A DNA stretch of 64,000 nucleotides from Arcticibacter sp041902385 (GTDB taxonomy: Bacteria; Bacteroidota; Bacteroidia; Sphingobacteriales; Sphingobacteriaceae): assembly GCF_041902385.1 (NCBI RefSeq), contig NZ_CP169244.1, positions 1,302,001 to 1,366,000 of the forward strand, in the 5' to 3' direction. The position numbers and the translations under genes were made by a program. This document shows positions 28,525-37,642 of this stretch, piece after piece. The notes under the pieces were generated by a model, which saw only the letters and a program-made list of their open reading frames with translations, searched no databases and was not told where the DNA came from. Position 1 is the stretch's first letter; the number at the start of each line of letters is the position of its first letter.

Positions 28525-29511
28525 CTATACGCTGCCCGAATCACCCGGCTTTTCCCGGCTATCTTCAGGGCAATGCCCCCGGGACGGCAGCTCATCAACA
28601 TCCACCTCTTGTTCGGTCTGCACAACATGGACAGCATACGGAGATGGTCGTATGGCAGTCCCAAACTTCTCAGCGTAAACCTGCGTAAATTCCGCGCCGA
28701 AATAGAGTATCGCAGCAGTGTAATATACCCAGGTAAGAATAACGACGATTGACCCGGCTGCTCCAAAGGTGGAGCCTGTGCCAGCAATTTGCATATAAAG
28801 TCCGATCAGGTACCGGCCCAGCATAAACAACAAAGCCGTCGCAAATGCACCAACACGCACATCCTTCCACGAGATCCGTACGTCTGGAAGGAATTTAAAA
28901 ATGATTCCGAACAACAAAGCTATTATTATGAACGTCAGGATAACGTTAAACACGAGAACCAAAATGACTGTGACTTCCGGAACGAACCTTTGCAGGTAGT
29001 CACTGATACCAGCAACGATGCCATTGATGATGAGAGAGACAATGAGGAGGAAACCGAGACTTATAATCATTGAGAATGAAAGCACCCTGTTGATGATAAG
29101 CTTTTGGAGTCCCCGTTTGGGTTTTGGTCGAACCCTCCAGATAATGTTCAATGTATCCTGTATTTCGGTAAAAATAGCGGACGCACCTATTAACAGGACG
29201 ATGATACTAATGACGAGAGACAGCGTGGATTTTCCAGACAAGGCGCTCTTTTGGATAAGCAGCTGAAGCTGGATTGCTGCCTCAGGGCCAACCAGTCCTC
29301 CAATCTCTCTAAATACCCTACCCTGGATGTCACCCTTCTCGTAAAATAAGCTTGCCACCGAGATAATGATCACAAGCAGCGGAGATAATGCGAAAACCGT
29401 ACTATAGGCCAGAGACCCGCTGTACTTCATTGCCTTGTCTTCGCCAAACGCCTTTCCTGCTCCAATAATCACATGCCCCAGATCCTTAAAATATTGCTTA
29501 TCTAAACGCAT
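28525..29511 (-). CDS. YihY/UPF0761 family inner-membrane protein
   Basis: A 328-residue membrane protein with about six hydrophobic segments. Family landmarks include SLAYSTVFALSPLLVIIISV near the N-terminus, LNIIWRVRPKPKRGLQKLI, the conserved PDVRISWKDVRVGAF and GSIVVILTWVYYTAAILYFGAEFTQVYA. Once annotated as RNase BN, which was disproved; function unknown. The C-terminus is a hydrophilic tail. Confidence 0.87.
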   Translation of the reverse strand: MRLDKQYFKDLGHVIIGAGKAFGEDKAMKYSGSLAYSTVFALSPLLVIIISVASLFYEKGDIQGRVFREIGGLVGPEAAIQLQLLIQKSALSGKSTLSLVISIIVLLIGASAIFTEIQDTLNIIWRVRPKPKRGLQKLIINRVLSFSMIISLGFLLIVSLIINGIVAGISDYLQRFVPEVTVILVLVFNVILTFIIIALLFGIIFKFLPDVRISWKDVRVGAFATALLFMLGRYLIGLYMQIAGTGSTFGAAGSIVVILTWVYYTAAILYFGAEFTQVYAEKFGTAIRPSPYAVHVVQTEQEVDVDELPSRGHCPEDSREKPGDSGSV

Positions 29512-29600
29512 ACATTTTATATTTCATCATAAGAAAGAAATATAAAAGTAAAAGTGTTTTAAGATTTTGTATAAAACAGCTGCCACATGCAGCACAGCTC

Positions 29601-30815
29601 CTATCTGTGGGATATGATCAGCAATTCGAGATCTCTGGGAGGAATATTAAACCGCTCGGCAAGGTCCTTATTCGTCAGGTGACCCTGATAGAGATATGTT
29701 GCATTTCTGATCCCCGGCTTTTCCCAAATGACGTTCATAATTCCCCCCATTTCTCCTATGTCCATTAAAATTGGCGTAAAAATGTTGGTTAAAGCATAAG
29801 TGGCCGTACGAGCCACCCTCGAGGCTATATTCGGCACGCAGTAGTGGATGACGTCGTATTTTCGGAAAACCGGATGAGTATGATTGGTTATCCTGGAAGT
29901 TTCAAAACATCCGCCCTGATCAATGCTCACGTCGATAATCACAGAATTAGGTTTCATTTTACTCACGGTCTCCTCTGTGATGATACACGGGCTCCTGCCA
30001 TGGAGCGAGCGAATTGCGCCTATCACCACATCACAACTGGTAATTGCCTTATTAAGAACAATAGGCTGTATCACCGACGTAAATACCCTGTTCCCGATAT
30101 TATTCTGCAGGCGGCGAAGTCGGTAAATAGAACTATCAAAAACCTTTACCTCAGCGCCCAGCGCTATTGCTGTCCGCGCCGCATACTCCGCAACAGTACC
30201 TGCTCCCAGAATAACAATCTCTGTGGGAGGAACTCCTGTAATGCCGCCAAGCATCAGCCCTTTTCCATCAAACACATTGCTCAGATATTCAGCCGCGATT
30301 AGGATAGATGTCGCCCCAACTATCTCACTCATAGAACGAATGACTGTCAGGATACCGCCCTCGTCCCTTAAGTATTCATACGAAAGTGCGGTGATCTTTT
30401 TCTTCATCATTGCTTCCAGGCTCTCCGCTTTTAAAGATCCCATCTGAAGCGTTGAAAACAAGACCTGATACGGCTTCATCATCGCTATTTCGTCCTGTGT
30501 AGGAGGACCGATCTTAACAATTATATCCGAGCGGAATATTTCCTTCTTGTCATATATAATATGAGCACCTTGTTCACTGTAATCTTTATCCGAGAAATTA
30601 GCGCCCAGTCCGGCGCCCGCTTCAATCGTTACTTTATGTCCGTTATTTACGAGCAGCGCAACGGATAAAGGGGTAAGTGCAATCCTATTCTCCTGGAAAG
30701 ACGTCTCCTTCGGAATCCCTATTGCAATGCTGTTTTTTCTCGTTTTAGTTTCCAGCATTGCCTCCTGCGGTTGTATCAACGCTTGCTTCGCAATGTCAGA
30801 CAATTCACTCATCAT
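29601..30815 (-). CDS. ald: Alanine dehydrogenase
   Basis: A 404-residue NAD-dependent enzyme that interconverts L-alanine and pyruvate plus ammonia. The N-terminal half has GIPKETSFQENRIALTP and the substrate-binding VKIGPPTQDE; the Rossmann domain has VILGAGTVAEYAARTA (about residues 205-220). The C-terminal GIRNATYLYQGHLTNK region is also typical. The ~30-residue N-terminal extension before the dehydrogenase core is usual for the Bacteroidota form. It lies 43 bp downstream of tsaE on the same strand. Confidence 0.87.
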   Translation of the reverse strand: MMSELSDIAKQALIQPQEAMLETKTRKNSIAIGIPKETSFQENRIALTPLSVALLVNNGHKVTIEAGAGLGANFSDKDYSEQGAHIIYDKKEIFRSDIIVKIGPPTQDEIAMMKPYQVLFSTLQMGSLKAESLEAMMKKKITALSYEYLRDEGGILTVIRSMSEIVGATSILIAAEYLSNVFDGKGLMLGGITGVPPTEIVILGAGTVAEYAARTAIALGAEVKVFDSSIYRLRRLQNNIGNRVFTSVIQPIVLNKAITSCDVVIGAIRSLHGRSPCIITEETVSKMKPNSVIIDVSIDQGGCFETSRITNHTHPVFRKYDVIHYCVPNIASRVARTATYALTNIFTPILMDIGEMGGIMNVIWEKPGIRNATYLYQGHLTNKDLAERFNIPPRDLELLIISHR

Positions 30816-30858
30816 TAGATTGGGTCTATTAAGTTGCGTTCATTAAAAATTAAAACCT

Positions 30859-31281
30859 TTAAATACCGACCCTGTCAACCCTTACTATCCGCGTAAGACC
30901 AAAGTCAACGGTAATTGCCACTTCAACATAACTCTCCGGAAGCAGGTTCGGAATTTTCTCCGGCCACTCTACAAAGCAATAATTTCCTGAATAAAAATAA
31001 TCCTCGTATCCCAGATCCATCGCTTCACTCTCATCTTTCAAACGATAAAAGTCAAAATGAAAGATAACACCTCCTCCTGACTTATACTCATTAACGATAG
31101 AGAACGTGGGACTCGAGGCGGTATCTTCAGAGCCGAGTAATGCGCACAACTGCTTAATAAGTGTCGTTTTACCCGCTCCCATTTCTCCGTAGAAAAGAAA
31201 CACCCTGGCGTCTCCTGCAAATAAGATAAGTTCACGTGCAACAGCAGGTAGTTCGCCCAGATGTGAAATCCTTAGTTCCAT
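30859..31281 (-). CDS. tsaE: tRNA t6A synthesis ATPase TsaE
   Basis: A 140-residue P-loop ATPase needed with TsaB/C/D to make N6-threonylcarbamoyladenosine on ANN-decoding tRNAs. Walker A is GEMGAGKTT (residues 32-40); SSPTFSIVNEY is the switch-like region and HFDFYRLKDESE the Walker B-like region. A promoter with a four-base gap to the ATG sits directly upstream, so the mRNA is predicted to be leaderless. porX starts its coding region upstream on the same strand. Confidence 0.93.
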   Translation of the reverse strand: MELRISHLGELPAVARELILFAGDARVFLFYGEMGAGKTTLIKQLCALLGSEDTASSPTFSIVNEYKSGGGVIFHFDFYRLKDESEAMDLGYEDYFYSGNYCFVEWPEKIPNLLPESYVEVAITVDFGLTRIVRVDRVGI

Positions 31282-31285
31282 TGTA

Positions 31286-31316
31286 CAAAAATAAGACAGA
31301 GTAACAGGAGTACATA
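31286..31316 (-). promoter_or_regulatory. Promoter for tsaE, predicted leaderless
   Basis: Read on the minus strand, TATTTTTG (31293 down to 31286) matches TAnnTTTG, with TATG 19 bp upstream at the -33 position. Four bases separate it from the tsaE ATG at 31281. Confidence 0.55.
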
Positions 31317-31362
31317 AAGATTATAATTTGTTTCTTTTGCCTTCCTGTCGCTCGTTGATACC

Positions 31363-32915
31363 CTATCGGGGACTATACACCACGTAGGGAACGATCATTT
31401 CTTCAAGTGATATTCCCCCATGCTGAAAAGTCTCGTTATAATAATTAACGAAATGGTTGTAGTTGTTAGGATAAACAAAATAACTGTCCTCCTTAGCAAA
31501 AATGAAGCTTGAACTGACGTGCAGTTTAGGCAGAAAAGCCTCATGAGGATTCTTTATATGGAAAACCTCTTTTCCCGCAAAGTTCAGATTCTTCCCTTGC
31601 TTATACCGAAGATTGGTATTCGTATTCCTGTCGCCGATTACTTTGCTCGGGTGCTTTACCCGTATGGTTCCGTGATCAGTTGTAATCACGAGCTTTATAT
31701 TCTTCTGAGCCAGCTTCTTCAAAAGCTCAAGCAGAGGTGAGTGTATGAACCATGACAAGGTAAGCGACCGGTATGCTGCCTCATCGTTTGCCAGTTCCCG
31801 GATCATTGCCATATCTGTCCGTGCATGAGAGAGCATGTCAACAAAATTGTAAACAACTACGTTAAGCTCATTACCCATCAGATTATTGAAGTTGTCTACC
31901 AGCTCTTTCCCCTGCTCGTACGTCAAGATCTTGTTATAAGAATATTTCAGTTCCCTTCTTAATACCCGCTGGATCTGATCTGCAAGGAACTGCTCCTCAA
32001 ACAAGTTTTTGCCGCCTTCATCTTCATCATTCTGCCACATCGTCGGAAACCTCTTTTCCATGTCGAGGGGGAGCAACCCAGAAAAAATGGCGTTACGGGC
32101 ATACTGTGTAGCAGTAGGCAAAATGCTATAATACGTATCCTCGTCCTCGACCCGAAAGCTGTCGTTCAAAATGGAATTGATCACCTTCCACTGATCGTAG
32201 CGCAAATTGTCAATGAGGATAAAAAAGTAGGCCTGCCCGCATCCAGTGTTGAAAAGAGCTTCTTTTTTAATAGCTGGTGCGACAGTACAGGTCCGTTCTC
32301 CGGATCTTTAAGCCACTTTAAATAATTCTTCTCTATAAACTTTGAAAACTGGACGTTTGCCTCGGCCTTCTGCATAGTAAGAATTTCGTGCATTCCTGCG
32401 TCTTCCAGCTTTTCCAGCGACAGTTCCCAGTATACAAGCTTCTTGTAAACATCAGTCCACTCCCTGAAACTCAGGTTGTCATTCAGGGTCATCCCCAGAT
32501 TTCTGAAGTCCTGCTGATAGGCCATCGAAGTCTTTTCACTGATGAGCCGTTTATTCTCTGTTAATTTCTTAATTGTCAGCTGGATCTGCCTGGGGTTAAC
32601 TGGCTTGATCAGGTAGTCGTCTATCTTGGAGCCAATTGCATCCTCCATCAGGTGCTCTTCCTCGTTTTTGGTAATAAGGACAATGGGTACGTCAGGATTA
32701 AGATTTTTAATTTCAGCCAGCGTTTCCAGCCCTGTGAGGCCCGGCATGTTTTCATCGAGAAAAACGATATCGAAGTATCCCGACTTAAAAGCGTCAAGTG
32801 CGTCATTACCGTTGGTTACGGTCTTCACGTCATAACCCTTTTCCTTAAGGAACATGATATGGGGCTTTAAAAAATCAATCTCATCATCCGCCCAAAGTAT
32901 AGTGGTTTCAGCCAT
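31363..32915 (-). CDS. porX: T9SS response regulator PorX (receiver plus PglZ domain), one single-base deletion
   Basis: PorX controls type IX secretion genes with the PorY kinase. Residues 1-120 form a receiver (D10-D11, phospho-acceptor D54 in VFLDENMPG, Lys in DDYLIKPV); a helical linker follows, then an alkaline-phosphatase-superfamily/PglZ effector domain with the ITTDHGTIRVKHPSKV metal-site segment. The frame shifts at the C3 run 32236-32238 (G3 on the coding strand); adding one base gives AGQAYFFILIDNLRYDQW and a 517-residue protein, the usual PorX length. The indel sits immediately before the metal-binding ID-N motif of the effector domain. Likely a sequencing error. Confidence 0.9.
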
Positions 32916-33021
32916 TTTAGAAATGAAATTTGTCGTTTTCTGTAGTCAAACAACCTTTAACAAACGAACCGGTTTTTTGTATTGGGGAAAAATAACAATT
33001 TTTGCGGCGGGAACATTTATC

Positions 33022-34284
33022 TTGGACAAGAAAAAAATAATCAACGACCCTGTTTACGGATTCATTACAATTCCGGCGGGCATCATTTTCGAGCTCATTG
33101 AGCACCCCTATTTTCAGCGGCTTAGAAACATTAAGCAGATGGGGCTGGCCTACCTGGTCTACCCCGGCGCTATCCATACCCGCTTTCATCACGCTCTGGG
33201 TGCAATGCACCTGATGGGGATGGCAATAGAGACCTTGCGGGGAAAAGGCCATAACATTTCAAAACAAGAGGAGGAGGCTGTAAATATTGCGATCCTTTTG
33301 CACGACATTGGTCACGGTCCTTTCTCACATGCACTGGAACATACCATAGTAGAGGGTATTTCGCACGAGCATATCTCTTCTCTGCTCATGGATAATCTTA
33401 ACAAGGAATTCGGCAACGGCCTTCAACTGGCGCTTGAGATCTTCAATAATAGGTATGATAAACCATTCCTTCACCAGCTTGTATCAAGCCAGCTTGATTG
33501 CGACCGGATGGATTACTTAAGCCGCGATAGCTTTTTTACAGGTGTATCTGAGGGTATCATCGGTTTCGACAGGATCATTAAAATGCTTAACGTCCGCCGA
33601 AACCAGCTGGTTGTCGAAGAAAAGGCAATCTATTCGATAGAAAAGTTTCTCATCGCCAGACGGCTGATGTACTGGCAAGTTTACTTACATAAAGCCGCGG
33701 TCTCGGCAGAGCACATGCTGGTGGCAATTCTCCGTCGCGCTAAATATCTTGTCTCCACAGGAGTTGAACTTTTTTGTACTCCAAACTTTCGGCATTTCCT
33801 AACCAGATCTGTTACAAGGGAAGACTTCGAGCGTGACCCGGCTCACCTTCAGTGCTTCTCCTCGCTCGACGATTACGACATTTATACATCGGTGAAGGTC
33901 TGGGCCGGTGCTGACGATTTAATTCTTTCATACCTCTGCAAAAGCCTGGTTAAACGACGACTATACAAAACAGAAATAAGCAATGTCCCCATAGGAGAAG
34001 ACAGGCTAAGGAAACTCGAAGAACTCGCCGTTAAGACTTTTGGTATCAGGCAGGAGGAAGTACACTACTTCGTATTCACTGACGTTATAATAAATAATGC
34101 ATACAACGTTAACGACGGAAACATTAACATTCTAACCAAGGACGGAGATGTCAAAGATATCACCCTGGCCTCCGACAATTCAACGCTTGAGGCGCTGGCG
34201 AAGACAGTAAAAAAATACATTCTATGTTATCCGCGTGAGCTCAATGTTACTAAAAAAGAGGATATTGGCTCAGAGATGAACTAA
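33022..34284 (+). CDS. HD-domain phosphohydrolase (dGTPase/SAMHD-like)
   Basis: A 420-residue HD protein. The core (residues ~1-240) has NDPVYGFITIP, HTRFHHALGAMHLM and the HD motif in LLHDIGHGPFSHALEH, then SSQLDCDRMDYLSRDSFFTG. This resembles the YdhJ/SAMHD1-like group of deoxynucleoside triphosphohydrolases. No ATG precedes the conserved start, so TTG at 33022 (LDKKKIINDPV) is chosen, matching how homologues begin. Divergent from porX across a 106-bp spacer with a TTTG near 32975 and TTTTTGC 19 bp further on. Confidence 0.85.
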   Translation: MDKKKIINDPVYGFITIPAGIIFELIEHPYFQRLRNIKQMGLAYLVYPGAIHTRFHHALGAMHLMGMAIETLRGKGHNISKQEEEAVNIAILLHDIGHGPFSHALEHTIVEGISHEHISSLLMDNLNKEFGNGLQLALEIFNNRYDKPFLHQLVSSQLDCDRMDYLSRDSFFTGVSEGIIGFDRIIKMLNVRRNQLVVEEKAIYSIEKFLIARRLMYWQVYLHKAAVSAEHMLVAILRRAKYLVSTGVELFCTPNFRHFLTRSVTREDFERDPAHLQCFSSLDDYDIYTSVKVWAGADDLILSYLCKSLVKRRLYKTEISNVPIGEDRLRKLEELAVKTFGIRQEEVHYFVFTDVIINNAYNVNDGNINILTKDGDVKDITLASDNSTLEALAKTVKKYILCYPRELNVTKKEDIGSEMN

Positions 34285-34295
34285 TATTTTTCAAA

Positions 34296-34327
34296 TTTGT
34301 TCATAAATTAATAACATATAAATTTGC
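34296..34327 (+). promoter_or_regulatory. Consensus promoter for the lpx operon, predicted leaderless
   Basis: TTTG (34296-34299), exactly 19 bp, then TAAATTTGC (34319-34327): a full match to the Bacteroidota TTTG-N19-TAnnTTTGY consensus. Only four bases (cccg) separate the -7 element from the lpxD ATG at 34331. Confidence 0.75.
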
Positions 34328-34330
34328 CCG

Positions 34331-35374
34331 ATGCAATTTACTGCCCAACAGATCGGAATTTTACTGAATGGAAATGTGGATGGAAATCCGGACGTTACAG
34401 TAAATGAGCTGGCCAAAATTGAAGAGGCTGGTCCCGGCTCTCTGTCTTTTCTGGCGAATCCCAAATACGAGCCCTACCTCTATCAGACAGGGGCCTCGAT
34501 CGTCATTATAAGCGAGGATTTTATAGCTTCTGCTCCGGTCGGTCCAACACTCATCAGAGTGAAGGATCCCTATAGTGCTTTTTCTGTACTTCTTGAGAAG
34601 TACAATACACTTAAACTAAATAAGACAGGCATAGAAGAGCCTTCTTTCATCCACCCGACAGCAAAAGTTGGAACTGAGGCATATGTTGGTGCCTTTTCCT
34701 ACATCGGGAGCAACGTGGTGATAGGCGATAACTGTAAAATATACCCCCAGGTTTACATAGGCGACAATGTAAAGATCGGAGACAATTGTACCTTTTTCCC
34801 CGGCGTTAAGATTTATTACGACTGCAAGATCGGTTCAAACGTTGTCGTTCATGGCGGGACGGTTATCGGAAGTGATGGGTTCGGCTTTGCGCCTCAGGCA
34901 GATGGCAGCTATAACAAGATCAGCCAGATTGGGAATGTAATCATAGAAGACGATGTCGAAATTGGCGCCAATACTTCTATCGATCGTGCTACAATGGGCT
35001 CTACAATAATCAGAAAAGGCGTAAAGCTTGACAACCTGATCCAGATAGCGCACAACGCGGAGATCGGGACGAATACAGTTATTGCTGCCCAGACAGGCAT
35101 CTCCGGAAGCTCGAAGATCGGAGAACAGTGCATTGTTGGCGGCCAGGTAGGTGTAGTGGGACATATTACCATTGCCCGGGGCAGTCAAATACAGGCGCAG
35201 TCTGGAATAAATCGCTCAATCGAGGAAGAGGGGAAAAAGTGGGCGGGTACTCCGTTTTCCAATTATACCAACCAGCTCCGGGCACAAGTAATTTTTAACC
35301 GGCTGCCTGACCTGGAGCGCCGGCTCGATGAGTTAGAAAAGAAATTACAGGAAAACTTAAATAAAAACAGTTGA
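34331..35374 (+). CDS. lpxD: UDP-3-O-(3-hydroxyacyl)glucosamine N-acyltransferase
   Basis: Third step of lipid A synthesis: adds the second hydroxyacyl chain. A 347-residue protein: N-terminal uridine-binding domain (PGSLSFLANPKY near residue 36), left-handed beta-helix of hexapeptide repeats (I/V-G-x-x-x-x, from ~105) containing the catalytic His region VVHGGTVIGSDGFGFAP, and a C-terminal helix. First gene of lpxD-lpxC/fabZ-lpxA, controlled by the consensus promoter directly upstream. Confidence 0.95.
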   Translation: MQFTAQQIGILLNGNVDGNPDVTVNELAKIEEAGPGSLSFLANPKYEPYLYQTGASIVIISEDFIASAPVGPTLIRVKDPYSAFSVLLEKYNTLKLNKTGIEEPSFIHPTAKVGTEAYVGAFSYIGSNVVIGDNCKIYPQVYIGDNVKIGDNCTFFPGVKIYYDCKIGSNVVVHGGTVIGSDGFGFAPQADGSYNKISQIGNVIIEDDVEIGANTSIDRATMGSTIIRKGVKLDNLIQIAHNAEIGTNTVIAAQTGISGSSKIGEQCIVGGQVGVVGHITIARGSQIQAQSGINRSIEEEGKKWAGTPFSNYTNQLRAQVIFNRLPDLERRLDELEKKLQENLNKNS

Positions 35375-35377
35375 TAC

Positions 35378-36799
35378 ATGCATCAGGACATGAATGTTAA
35401 ACAAAGAACTATAAAAGCGGATATAACGGTCTCAGGCACGGGTCTGCATACAGGCCAGCCTGTTAACATGACATTTAAACCCGCTCCTGAAAACCATGGA
35501 TACAAATTCAAACGTATAGATGTAGAGGGGCAGCCCGTCATTGAGGCTGATGTAGACAACGTAACAGATACTTCACGCGGTACTACTATTTCTCAGAATG
35601 GTGCCAGCGTGAGCACGGTAGAACACGTCCTGGCCGCACTTGTCGGCCTTCAGATAGACAATGTCCTGATCGAGCTCGACGGCCCTGAAACTCCAATCAT
35701 GGACGGCAGCTCCATCCATTTTATTGAAGCATTTGAAAAAGCGGGAATTGTTGAACAGGATGCGGACAGAGAATATTATGTAATTCCCAGCAACATTCAT
35801 TACACAGAACCCGAAAGAAGGGTAGAAATGGTAGCGATGCCTCTGGAAGACGATTACAGATTCACCTGTATGATCGATTACAATTCTCCCGTTCTGGGAA
35901 GTCAGCACGCAGCCATCACAGGAATTTCAGAATTTAAAAAGGAGGTAGCATCAAGCAGAACCTTTTGCTTCCTGCACGAACTGGAAATGTTGCTGGAACA
36001 TAATCTGATTAAGGGCGGAGACCTCAATAACGCGATAGTTGTAGTCGACAAGGAAGTGAGCAAAGATGAGTTGAAGCACCTGGCCACCCTGTTCCATCGC
36101 GAGGATATCGACGTTGCACGCGAAGGCATCCTGAACAACATCGAGCTTCGCCATCAAAACGAGCCGGCTCGCCATAAATTGCTCGATATGATCGGAGATC
36201 TGGCTTTGGTCGGTACGCCGCTCAGAGGGCACATCATGGCGGCCAGGCCCGGCCATGCTGCCAACGTTGCATTTGCAAAGAAAATAAAGGCGCAAATAAA
36301 AAAGGAACGCAGCAAGAAGACTGTTAAAGTCTATGATCCTAATATGACGCCGGTATACGATACCACCCAGATCATGAAGATACTTCCCCACAGGCAACCA
36401 TTCCTGCTGGTGGACAAGATCCTTGAGCTCACAAAGAATCATGTGGTCGGACTGAAGAATGTCACGATGAACGAGGATTTTTTCAGAGGCCATTTCCCCG
36501 GCTCACCGATTTTCCCTGGAGTCCTGCATATAGAAGCAATGGCACAGACAGGAGGAATTCTGGTTCTGAATACAGTTCCTGACCCTGAAAACTGGCTTAC
36601 CTTGTTTCTTAAAATAGAAAATGCACGATTTAAAGCCCAGGTGACCCCGGGCGATACGGTGATATACCGGTGCGACCTTATGATTCCGATCCGCCGCGGC
36701 ATTGCACAAATGAAAGGTGTAGGTATGGTTGGTGAAAAAGTTGTAGTAGAAGCTGAATTGATGGCACAGATTGTAAAAGTTAAAAACGAAGAGCAATGA
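35378..36799 (+). CDS. lpxC-fabZ: Bifunctional LpxC deacetylase / FabZ dehydratase
   Basis: A natural fusion found in Bacteroidota. The N-terminal ~310 residues are the zinc-dependent UDP-3-O-acyl-GlcNAc deacetylase LpxC: His ligand in STVEHVLAALVG, and His/Asp ligands in ARHKLLDMIGDL. The C-terminal ~150 residues are the (3R)-hydroxyacyl-ACP dehydratase FabZ: HRQPFLLVDKI with catalytic His, then HFPGSPIFPGVLHIEAMAQ with catalytic Glu. It joins the committed step of lipid A to fatty-acid elongation. ATG at 35378 is 3 bp past lpxD; an in-frame ATG at 35390 (MNVKQRTIKA) is equally possible. The stop overlaps the lpxA start (ATGA). Confidence 0.95.
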   Translation: MHQDMNVKQRTIKADITVSGTGLHTGQPVNMTFKPAPENHGYKFKRIDVEGQPVIEADVDNVTDTSRGTTISQNGASVSTVEHVLAALVGLQIDNVLIELDGPETPIMDGSSIHFIEAFEKAGIVEQDADREYYVIPSNIHYTEPERRVEMVAMPLEDDYRFTCMIDYNSPVLGSQHAAITGISEFKKEVASSRTFCFLHELEMLLEHNLIKGGDLNNAIVVVDKEVSKDELKHLATLFHREDIDVAREGILNNIELRHQNEPARHKLLDMIGDLALVGTPLRGHIMAARPGHAANVAFAKKIKAQIKKERSKKTVKVYDPNMTPVYDTTQIMKILPHRQPFLLVDKILELTKNHVVGLKNVTMNEDFFRGHFPGSPIFPGVLHIEAMAQTGGILVLNTVPDPENWLTLFLKIENARFKAQVTPGDTVIYRCDLMIPIRRGIAQMKGVGMVGEKVVVEAELMAQIVKVKNEEQ

Positions 36800-37578
36800 T
36801 CCAACCCCTTGCATATATACACCCTCAGGCAAAGATCGCCGATAACGTGGTAATAGAACCTTTTGTTACCATTCATAAGAACGTTGAAATTGGCGAAGGT
36901 ACATGGATCGGACCCAATGTAACCATCATGGATGGCGCGCGGATTGGCAAAAACTGCCGTATATTCCCTGGTGCTGTGATTTCAGCAATCCCCCAGGACC
37001 TTAAGTTTGCGGGCGAAGAAACCACCGCAGAAATTGGCGACAATACCACCATACGAGAGTGTGTAACCATTAACAGGGGAACAAAAGACAAGTGGAAAAC
37101 CGTAGTCGGAAGTAACTGCCTGATTCAGGCATATTGTCATATTGCACACGACTGCTTTGTTGGTAACAATTGCATTTTTTCGAACAGCACCACGCTGGCA
37201 GGGCATATTACCATCGGTGATTATGTAGTGCTCGCCGGCTTGGTGGCCATCCATCAGTTCTGCAAGGTAGGCTCTCATGCCTTTGTGACGGGCGGCTCCC
37301 TTGTAAGGAAGGACGTTCCTCCATACGTCAAGGCAGCACGCGAGCCCTTGTCCTACGTTGGCATTAACTCTGTAGGACTAAGGCGCCGAGGTTTTACTTC
37401 TGAGCAGATCAACGAGATCCAGGATATATACCGCACGCTGTTTGTCAAAAAATACAACATTACAACCGCACTAGATATTATAGAAGCGGAACGCCAGCCG
37501 ACTGAAATTCGCGACGAGATTCTCGATTTTATCAGAAACTCAAATCGGGGTATCATGAAGGGTTTCTCCGGCGCCTAA
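36796..37578 (+). CDS. lpxA: UDP-N-acetylglucosamine acyltransferase
   Basis: First step of lipid A synthesis: transfers a hydroxyacyl chain from ACP to UDP-GlcNAc. A 260-residue left-handed beta-helix protein with hexapeptide repeats and the catalytic His segment CHIAHDCFVGN; the C-terminal helical part (RRRGFTSEQINEIQDIYR) is typical. It overlaps the fabZ end by 4 bp, so the three lpx proteins are co-translated. The fused FabZ supplies or balances the same hydroxyacyl-ACP pool. Confidence 0.95.
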   Translation: MIQPLAYIHPQAKIADNVVIEPFVTIHKNVEIGEGTWIGPNVTIMDGARIGKNCRIFPGAVISAIPQDLKFAGEETTAEIGDNTTIRECVTINRGTKDKWKTVVGSNCLIQAYCHIAHDCFVGNNCIFSNSTTLAGHITIGDYVVLAGLVAIHQFCKVGSHAFVTGGSLVRKDVPPYVKAAREPLSYVGINSVGLRRRGFTSEQINEIQDIYRTLFVKKYNITTALDIIEAERQPTEIRDEILDFIRNSNRGIMKGFSGA

Positions 37579-37610
37579 AGTGCATCGGCTGCAATCTGAA
37601 AAAAATATAT

Positions 37611-37619
37611 TATCTTTGC
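37611..37619 (+). promoter_or_regulatory. -7 promoter element for efp
   Basis: TATCTTTGC matches TAnnTTTGY, 24 bp before the efp start; no clear -33 TTTG. Confidence 0.45.
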
Positions 37620-37642
37620 CGCCTGTAATCCAAAGATTTTTT

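Noticed and set aside
28525..29511. YihY gene as ribonuclease BN
   Set aside because: That old name for the family was shown to be wrong; the protein is a membrane protein with no nuclease motif.
35951..36876. Two long minus-strand frames (about 180 and 145 residues) opposite lpxC-fabZ
   Set aside because: They lie fully opposite conserved LpxC and FabZ coding sequence and have no start context or family features.
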